Positions 6,923-11,476 of a stretch of 11,476 nucleotides of DNA are shown here, piece by piece (positions within the stretch are counted from its first letter, which is position 1; the number at the start of each line of letters is the position of its first letter). Location: the NCBI GenBank assembly GCA_036272915.1, contig DATAXV010000188.1, positions 1 to 11,476 on the forward strand, read 5' to 3'. The DNA comes from DATAXV01 sp036272915. Its GTDB lineage: Bacteria > Chloroflexota > Dormibacteria > Dormibacterales > Dormibacteraceae. Under the pieces are notes generated by a model. The model was not told the DNA's origin and did no database searches. It was given only the letters and a program-made list of their open reading frames with translations. Both the position numbers and the translations under genes were made by a program.

Positions 6923-8194
6923 ATGGGAGGGATGGATCTGATCAACGACGTGCTCGCGCAGGGCAGGGGCCTGACCCGCGACCAGCGCAACGCCTTTCTC
7001 GCCGCCTGGCTCGGTTGGGCGATGGACGCCTTCGACTACTTTCTGCTCGTCTTCGTCATCACCGACCTCGCCAAGTCGTTCCACAGCACGGTGGCGGCGG
7101 TCAGCCTGGCGACGACGCTGACGCTGCTGATGCGGCCGGTCGGCGCCTACCTGTTCGGCATCTGGGCGGACAAGGTCGGCCGGCGGATCCCGCTCATGGT
7201 CGATGTCCTCCTCTATTCGGTGATCGAGTTCGCCACCGGCTTCTCCGGCAACCTGACCATGCTGCTGGCGCTCCGCTGCCTCTACGGCATCGGCATGGGC
7301 GGGGAGTGGGGCCTGGGGGCCTCGCTGGCGCTGGAGAAGCTACCCGCCGAGAAGCGCGGACTCTTCTCCGGGATCCTGCAGCAGGGCTACCCGGTCGGCT
7401 ACATGCTCGCCGCCGTCGTCTTCTTCCTCGTCTACCCGCACTTCGGCTGGCGGGGGATGTTCTTCCTCGGCTGCATCCCCGCTCTGCTCGTGCTGCTGCT
7501 GCGGATGTCGGTCGGCGAGTCCGAGCCCTGGCAGCGGACCTCGGAGCGGATGCGGGTGAACAGGGTCTCCGCCCGGCAGGTGTTCTTCAGCCGCCCCACG
7601 CTGCTCCGCTTCTTCTACCTGATCGCGCTGATGACCGCGTTCAACTTCCTCAGCCACGGGACGCAGGATCTGTACCCGACCTTCCTCAAGGAGCAGCACG
7701 CCGCCAGCGGTGACGTGGCGGTCGTCATCGCGATCATCTATAACGTCGGCGCCATCCTCGGCGGCTCGCTGATGGGTGGCCTCTCCCAGCGCTTCGGCCG
7801 GCGCCGGATGATCATCATCTCCGCGCTCTGCGCGCTACCCTTCGTCCCGCTCTTCTCGATCGCGCCCACGCTCTTCCTGCTCGCTGTCGGCGCCTTCCTC
7901 GTCCAGTTCTTCGTGCAGGGCGCCTGGGGCGTGGTCCCGGCCCATCTGACCGAGCTCTCGCCGGACGAGATCCGGGGCTTCTACCCGGGCGTGACCTACC
8001 AGCTCGGCAACGCCCTAGCCTCGCTCAACCTGCCCCTCCAGGCGCTGATCGCGGCCAACACCGGCGGCGACTACGGGCTCGCCCTCCTGGTGGTGACGAT
8101 CCCGGTGATCCTGGCCGTGGTCATCGTGACCGCGCTCGGCAGGGAGGCGAAGGGCATCGCCTTCGGCGGCACCGAGACCGGAGCCCGCACCTGA
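6923..8194 (+). CDS. Major facilitator transporter, lactate/sialate:H+ symporter (SHS) type
   Basis: A 423-residue inner-membrane protein with about 12 predicted hydrophobic segments. Seen: GWAMDAFDYFLLVFVITDLAK in helix 1; the loop 2-3 signature GIWADKVGRRIP; RCLYGIGMGGEWGLGASLALE in helix 4-5; QQGYPVGY; WRGMFFLGCIPALLVLLLR closing the N-terminal half; and the second-half loop signature GGLSQRFGRRRM. The DAFDYF and GMGGEWG segments are characteristic of the SHS group of proton-coupled lactate, sialate or related carboxylate carriers; the actual substrate is not determinable. Start codons at 6914, 6923 and 6932 are in frame. The one at 6914 overlaps the -10 box, so 6923 is preferred. The gene lies 49 nt after DUF1330 with its own promoter and is convergent with the sigma factor gene. 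The 106-bp gap after it shows no clear terminator. Confidence 0.9.
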   Translation: MGGMDLINDVLAQGRGLTRDQRNAFLAAWLGWAMDAFDYFLLVFVITDLAKSFHSTVAAVSLATTLTLLMRPVGAYLFGIWADKVGRRIPLMVDVLLYSVIEFATGFSGNLTMLLALRCLYGIGMGGEWGLGASLALEKLPAEKRGLFSGILQQGYPVGYMLAAVVFFLVYPHFGWRGMFFLGCIPALLVLLLRMSVGESEPWQRTSERMRVNRVSARQVFFSRPTLLRFFYLIALMTAFNFLSHGTQDLYPTFLKEQHAASGDVAVVIAIIYNVGAILGGSLMGGLSQRFGRRRMIIISALCALPFVPLFSIAPTLFLLAVGAFLVQFFVQGAWGVVPAHLTELSPDEIRGFYPGVTYQLGNALASLNLPLQALIAANTGGDYGLALLVVTIPVILAVVIVTALGREAKGIAFGGTETGART

Positions 8195-8300
8195 CCGCTA
8201 CCTCGGCCGCCGTCTCGCCAGGGGCTCGCCGGATTCGCCGGGGTCTCGTCGAGCTGAATCCAGCGGGTGGGGCCGGGGATCCGAGCACCTGATCGCGCCG

Positions 8301-9182
8301 TCAGCCGTCGAGGATCTCCACCGCCAGCCTCTCGAGGTGGTCGGGATCGGCGATCAGGTCGATCCGCGCGATCCTGCCAGCGGCCAGGGTGAACAGGAAG
8401 ACGACCTTGAGTGCGTCCCCGGACGCCCAGACCATGGCCGGCGAGCCGTCGACCAACGCGAGCCGCACCGCCCGTGCCCGGGTGGCGAAGGTCCGTGCCA
8501 CACCCTGCGCGCCGGTCACCTCCTCGGTCGATCCGAGCCGGATCGCCTCGCCGTCGCCGGTGAGCACGACCTCGGGGTCGAGAAGACTCAGCAACCGTCT
8601 GAAGTTCCCCTCGCGCGATGCCGCCATGAAGGCCTCGACGACCTCCCGCCGGCGATCGAGCGAGCGCGCATCCGGCGTCTGGGCACCATGCACACGGCGC
8701 CGGGCGCGGCTGGCGAGCTTTCGCGCCGCGATCTCGCTGCGGTGGAGGATCGGCCCGATCTCGTCGAACGGCAGGTCGAACATGTCGTGCAGCACGTAGG
8801 CGACGCGTTCGGCCGGGGTCAGCGCGTCCAGGACGACCAACAGGGCGAGCCCGACCGAGTCGGCGACGACGGCCTCCTCCTCCGGATCGATGCCCACCTC
8901 CTGCGGGGCGATCTTCCCCGGCAGCTCCTCGTGGAGGGAGTACTCCCGGCGCGCCTTCCGCTGCCGGAGCATGTCCATGCAGACGCGCGCGACGACCGTC
9001 GTCAACCAGCCGTTCAGGTTCTCCACCCCTGTCCGATGGTTCCGGTTGAGTCGTATCCAGGCCTCCTGAACGGCGTCATCCGCGTCGTTCAGGGAGGAGA
9101 GCATCCGGTAGGCGACCGTACGGAGATGACCGCGCTGGGTCTCGAACTGGCGAGTCAGGAATTCGCGGTCATCCATCTGCAT
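8301..9182 (-). CDS. ECF RNA polymerase sigma factor with SnoaL-like C-terminal domain (SigJ/ECF41-like)
   Basis: A 293-residue sigma factor. Region 2 spans about residues 12-78 (LRTVAYRMLSSLNDADDAVQEAWIR, then LNGWLTTVVARVCMDMLRQRKARRE). Region 4 spans about 112-165 (LDALTPAERVAYVLHDMFDLPFDEIGPILHRSEIAARKLASRARRRV). Residues about 178-293 form a SnoaL/NTF2-like domain. In SigJ/ECF41-type factors this C-terminal domain replaces a separate anti-sigma factor and tunes activity. Two hallmarks of classical ECF41 are missing: the linker WLPEP (here HEELPGK) and the C-terminal DGGGK (here TGDGEA), so it belongs to a related SnoaL-tailed group or is a divergent member. The ATG at 9182 lies 8 nt after the CGTC of its promoter; the open frame up to 9455 overlaps the reductase gene and is not conserved. 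It is probably autoregulated. Confidence 0.93.
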   Translation of the reverse strand: MQMDDREFLTRQFETQRGHLRTVAYRMLSSLNDADDAVQEAWIRLNRNHRTGVENLNGWLTTVVARVCMDMLRQRKARREYSLHEELPGKIAPQEVGIDPEEEAVVADSVGLALLVVLDALTPAERVAYVLHDMFDLPFDEIGPILHRSEIAARKLASRARRRVHGAQTPDARSLDRRREVVEAFMAASREGNFRRLLSLLDPEVVLTGDGEAIRLGSTEEVTGAQGVARTFATRARAVRLALVDGSPAMVWASGDALKVVFLFTLAAGRIARIDLIADPDHLERLAVEILDG

Positions 9183-9191
9183 ACATGTATG
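9180..9191. promoter_or_regulatory. 12-bp perfect palindrome at the sigma gene start
   Basis: CATACATGTATG is its own reverse complement. It spans from the last base of the CGTC promoter element to the ATG at 9182, covering the expected transcription start. It could be a repressor operator, or a by-product of the CATAC promoter tail abutting the start codon. Confidence 0.35.
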
Positions 9192-9217
9192 ACGAAAGGG
9201 GGAGGCGGACCGTGACC
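9191..9217 (-). promoter_or_regulatory. ECF41-like promoter of the sigma factor gene
   Basis: On the minus strand GGTCACG (9217-9211), 16 nt, then CGTC (9194-9191). The described ECF41 consensus is TGTCACA-N16-CGTC. The element lies immediately upstream of the sigma factor start, implying autoregulation with a leaderless or very short leader. Confidence 0.65.
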
Positions 9218-9266
9218 TACGCGCCGCGGCAGGCCGTCCCTGCCGCCGCCGCACGGCCGGGGTCGG

Positions 9267-9293
9267 AGTCACGTATTGACCTCGGACTTCGTC
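9267..9293 (+). promoter_or_regulatory. ECF41-like promoter facing the FMN reductase gene
   Basis: AGTCACG (9267-9273), 16 nt, then CGTC (9290-9293), followed by ATAC as in the divergent copy. The spacing is identical to the sigma gene promoter. A start near 9300 would give a leader of about 75 nt before the reductase ATG at 9376. Confidence 0.65.
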
Positions 9294-9375
9294 ATACGGG
9301 TGCCCGCCGGGTGGATCGCCGGCAGACACCAGAGCCGCGACAGGGCTGGCGGCACGAGAACGGGAGAGTTCACCC

Positions 9376-9951
9376 ATGATCAGGATCGGCATCATCCTCG
9401 GCAGCACTCGCCCCAACCGGAACGGCGAGCAGGTCGCCACCTGGGTCCATGACATCGCGGCGCGGCGCGGCGACGCCGAGTTCGAGCTGATCGACCTCCG
9501 CGACTACCCCCTGCCGCACCTGGATGAGCCGCTGCCGCCGTCGGTCGGCCAGTACGAGCACCGGCACACCAGGGAATGGTCGGACAAGATCGCCTCGTTC
9601 GACGGGTTCGTCATGGTCACTCCCGAGTACAACCACTCCACCTCCGGCGTGCTCAAGAACGCGCTCGACTACCTGTACGCGGAGTGGAACGACAAGGCGG
9701 TCGGGTTCGTCTCCTACGGCTTCGTCGGCGGGGCCCGAGCGGTCGAGCACCTGCGGCTGGTCTGCGCGGAGCTGCAGATGGCCGGCGTACGCCAGCAGGT
9801 CGCGGTGCCCATTCGGACCGAGTTCGAGAACTTCACCGTGTTCAGGCCGGCCGACTACAACGTCGCCTCACTCGAGACGCTGCTGGACCAGGTGATCGCC
9901 TGGAGCACCGCGCTCGCGCCGCTGCGCGCCGGTCGGGCCGGCGCCGCCTGA
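9376..9951 (+). CDS. NADPH-dependent FMN reductase (flavodoxin-like fold)
   Basis: A 191-residue cytoplasmic flavoprotein. Seen: IILGSTRPNRNGEQVATW (residues 7-23), the phosphate-binding loop of FMN; LIDLRDYPLPHLDEPLPP (39-55); and VTPEYNHSTSGVLKNALDYL (81-100), the flavin-binding PEYN motif. This is the NADPH-dependent FMN reductase family (PF03358: azoreductase, chromate and quinone reductases), which reduces FMN, quinones or azo compounds with NAD(P)H. GGGAG at 9362-9366 is a suitable ribosome binding site 9 nt before the ATG. The gene is divergent from the sigma factor and preceded by a matching promoter, so it is probably a direct target of that sigma factor. The role may be response to oxidants or electrophiles; this is inference. 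Confidence 0.92.
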   Translation: MIRIGIILGSTRPNRNGEQVATWVHDIAARRGDAEFELIDLRDYPLPHLDEPLPPSVGQYEHRHTREWSDKIASFDGFVMVTPEYNHSTSGVLKNALDYLYAEWNDKAVGFVSYGFVGGARAVEHLRLVCAELQMAGVRQQVAVPIRTEFENFTVFRPADYNVASLETLLDQVIAWSTALAPLRAGRAGAA

Positions 9952-10053
9952 CCTGGCATCCGGATGAGCTCGGCCCCGGTCTCATTCAAAGAGGGCGGCC
10001 GCGCCGCTTGGGGGCCTGGGCCGTGCTCCGCCGGTGAGAACATGGTGGGCGCG

Positions 10054-11019
10054 ATGCTGAAAACGGCACTGACGGAACGGCTGGGTCTCACGGTGCCGGT
10101 GGTGTCGGCGCCGATGGCCGGGATCTCGGGCGGCGCCCTGGCGGCGGCGGTCTCGGAGGCCGGCGGCCTGGGGATGATCGGCGTCGGGAGCGCCACGCCG
10201 GTCGAGTGGCTGCGCGGGGAGGCGGGCGTCGCGGCGGCGTCGGGCCGCCCCTACGGCATCGGCCTGATGGCCTGGGCGCTGCCCGAGCGTCAGGACCTCC
10301 TGGAGGCCGCGATCGAGGCCCGCCCGGCGCTGGTCTCGGTGTCGTTCGGCGACTGCCGCTCCCATGTCGGAGCACTGCGCGACGCCGGCATCCTCACCGC
10401 CACCCAGGTCGGCCACGTCGACGACGCGCGGGAGGCGGAGGCCGCCGGCGTCGACCTGATCGTCGCCCGCGGGGCCGAGGCGGGCGGCCACGGGCGCGAC
10501 CACGTCGGCACCCTGCTGCTCCTTCAGGAGGTGCTGGAGGAGGTCCGGACACCGGTCCTCGCGGCCGGCGGCATCGCCACCGGGCGGGGCCTGGCGGCGG
10601 TGCTCGCCGCCGGCGCCGAGGGCGCCTGGGTGGGCACCGCCTTCCTCACCACCAGGGAGGCGCGGTCGAAGGCCGGAGCGCGGCGACGCCTGCTCGAGGC
10701 CGGGGACGGCGACACCGTCTACACACGGGTCTTCGATATCGGCGCCGGGATCCCGTGGCCGGCGGAGTTCGGCGGGCGGGCGCTGCGCAACCGCTTCAGC
10801 GACCGCTGGCACGGCCGGGAGGAGGCGCTGGCCGGGGACGAGGACGCCCGCCGCGAGCTGACCGAGGCGCTCCGAGCCGGGGACGAGGGGATGGCCACCA
10901 TCTACGCCGGCCAGGGCGCGGCACTGCTGCGCGAGGAGCCGACCGCGGCCGAGGTGGTGGCCCGGCTGGGGCGGGAGGCGGAGGAGGCGGTGGCCCGGCT
11001 GGGAGCGCGGTCGGGCTGA
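10054..11019 (+). CDS. Nitronate monooxygenase-like FMN-dependent TIM-barrel enzyme
   Basis: From the ATG at 10054 the protein has 321 residues, normal for the family (older name 2-nitropropane dioxygenase; FabK-like enoyl reductases share the fold). Seen: PVVSAPMAGISGGALAAAVSEAGGLGMIG (about 15-43), the FMN-binding N-terminus; ARGAEAGGHGRDHVGT (about 138-153) with His146 in the place of the family catalytic histidine; and PVLAAGGIATGRGLAAVLAAGAEGAWVGTAF (about 167-197), the FMN phosphate site. It oxidises alkyl nitronates with FMN in characterised relatives; the true substrate here is open. In-frame ATGs exist at 10042 and 9964; the residues they add are not family-like. The gene lies 102 nt after the FMN reductase and could be cotranscribed with it. 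The FabK function is less likely because there is no fatty-acid gene context. Confidence 0.88.
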   Translation: MLKTALTERLGLTVPVVSAPMAGISGGALAAAVSEAGGLGMIGVGSATPVEWLRGEAGVAAASGRPYGIGLMAWALPERQDLLEAAIEARPALVSVSFGDCRSHVGALRDAGILTATQVGHVDDAREAEAAGVDLIVARGAEAGGHGRDHVGTLLLLQEVLEEVRTPVLAAGGIATGRGLAAVLAAGAEGAWVGTAFLTTREARSKAGARRRLLEAGDGDTVYTRVFDIGAGIPWPAEFGGRALRNRFSDRWHGREEALAGDEDARRELTEALRAGDEGMATIYAGQGAALLREEPTAAEVVARLGREAEEAVARLGARSG

Positions 11020-11056
11020 ACCAGGCCGGCGACCGCGAGCCGCCTCGGACGCTGGG

Positions 11057-11062
11057 TACCAT
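11057..11062 (+). promoter_or_regulatory. Probable -10 box of the leaderless chelatase gene
   Basis: TACCAT ends 6 nt before the GTG at 11069, with no Shine-Dalgarno sequence between. This supports that GTG as the start and a leaderless message. Confidence 0.45.
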
Positions 11063-11068
11063 TCGGAC

Positions 11069-11476
11069 GTGGCAGTAGAGCGATACACGTACCCGTTCAC
11101 GGCGATCGTGGGTCAGGATCGTATGAAGCTGGCCCTGATCCTGAACGCGATCAACCCCGCGATCGGAGGGGTGCTCATCCGCGGCGAGAAGGGCACCGCG
11201 AAGTCGACCGCGGTGCGCGCCCTGGCCCGGCTCCTGCCCGAGCAGGAGGTGGTCGAGGGCTGTCGCTTCGGCTGTCATCCCCGCGACCTGGAGGCGCTCT
11301 GCGCCGACTGCCAGGAGCGGCTGGAGGCGGGCGAGGACCCGCTGCCGGTGGCGCGGCGGCGGATGCGGGTGGTGGAGCTGCCGATCAACGCGTCGGAGGA
11401 CCGTGTGGTCGGGACGATCGACCTGGAGGCGGCGCTGAAGGCGGGAGAGAAGCGGTTCGAGCCGGGAGTGCTGGCG
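11069..11476 (+). CDS. Fused cobalt/magnesium-chelatase subunit, N-terminal part, 3' end cut by window
   Basis: The first 136 codons of a ChlI-type AAA+ ATPase are present and the frame is open to the last base. Seen: YPFTAIVGQDRMKLALILNAI (residues 7-27) at the start; the Walker A motif GEKGTAKST (39-47); a cysteine cluster CRFGCHPRDLEALCADC (about 63-79) typical of the fused actinobacterial/archaeal cobaltochelatase-type subunits; VVELPINASEDRVVGTIDLEAAL; and FEPGVLA just before the window end. The Walker B/DEVNLL segment that should follow is not in the window. The start is GTG. The 1-1617 gene begins, in family terms, about 32 residues after the point where this one is cut. Confidence 0.92.
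   Translation, partial: MAVERYTYPFTAIVGQDRMKLALILNAINPAIGGVLIRGEKGTAKSTAVRALARLLPEQEVVEGCRFGCHPRDLEALCADCQERLEAGEDPLPVARRRMRVVELPINASEDRVVGTIDLEAALKAGEKRFEPGVLA

Noticed and set aside
8195..8300. Terminator between the MFS and sigma factor genes
   Set aside because: Only 4-6 bp stems such as GCTG/CAGC are visible; nothing stronger than background for this GC content.
9186..9202. An ATG at 9186 (minus) as the sigma factor start
   Set aside because: Its frame meets a TGA after five codons; the ATG at 9182 is in the conserved frame.
9183..9455. N-terminal extension of the sigma factor
   Set aside because: It would overlap the FMN reductase start and read through both promoters; the residues are unlike any sigma region.

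Overview
This is a very GC-rich, gene-dense stretch of ordinary chromosomal character. It looks like an actinobacterial or related high-GC lineage (Actinobacteriota, or a Chloroflexota/Dormibacterota-like group). The reasons are two luciferase-like (F420-type) oxidoreductases, a MurA of the actinobacterial 'MurA2' type, a SigJ-like ECF sigma factor with a SnoaL-like tail, a fused cobalt/magnesium-chelatase subunit, and several genes that appear to be transcribed leaderless from a TANNNT -10 box 6-7 nt before the start codon. I see no rRNA, tRNA, CRISPR array, transposase, phage gene or replication gene.

Layout: (1) 1-1617, the C-terminal two thirds of a fused AAA+/VWA metal-chelatase subunit, cut by the window start. 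(2) 1734-2594, a luciferase-like monooxygenase followed by two strong hairpins. (3) 2765-3490, a DLGG-type tyrosine/serine phosphatase, convergent with (4) 3524-4876 (minus), MurA. (5) Divergent from murA, an ArsR-type regulator (4989-5753), a second luciferase-like oxidoreductase broken by a one-base shift in a C6 run (5794-6565), and a DUF1330 protein coupled to it by TGATG. (6) 6923-8194, an MFS carrier of the lactate/sialate (SHS) type. (7) 8301-9182 (minus), a SnoaL-tailed ECF sigma factor, divergent from an NADPH-dependent FMN reductase (9376-9951) and a nitronate monooxygenase-like gene (10054-11019). (8) 11069-end, the N-terminal fifth of a fused chelatase subunit, cut by the window end. 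No gene-free stretch exceeds 300 bases; the longest is 9183-9375, which holds the divergent promoters.

Functionally the region is rich in flavin- and F420-type redox enzymes. The clearest regulatory unit is the sigma factor/FMN reductase pair. Both divergent promoters carry the same two-part element (GTCACG, 16 nt, CGTCATAC), close to the promoter described for ECF41 sigma factors, so the sigma factor probably drives itself and the reductase. The most puzzling structural point is that the two window ends are non-overlapping pieces of the same protein family. Joined end to start, they would make one chelatase gene missing only about 32 codons. This could mean a circular or tandemly repeated unit, or two paralogues at which an assembly broke.
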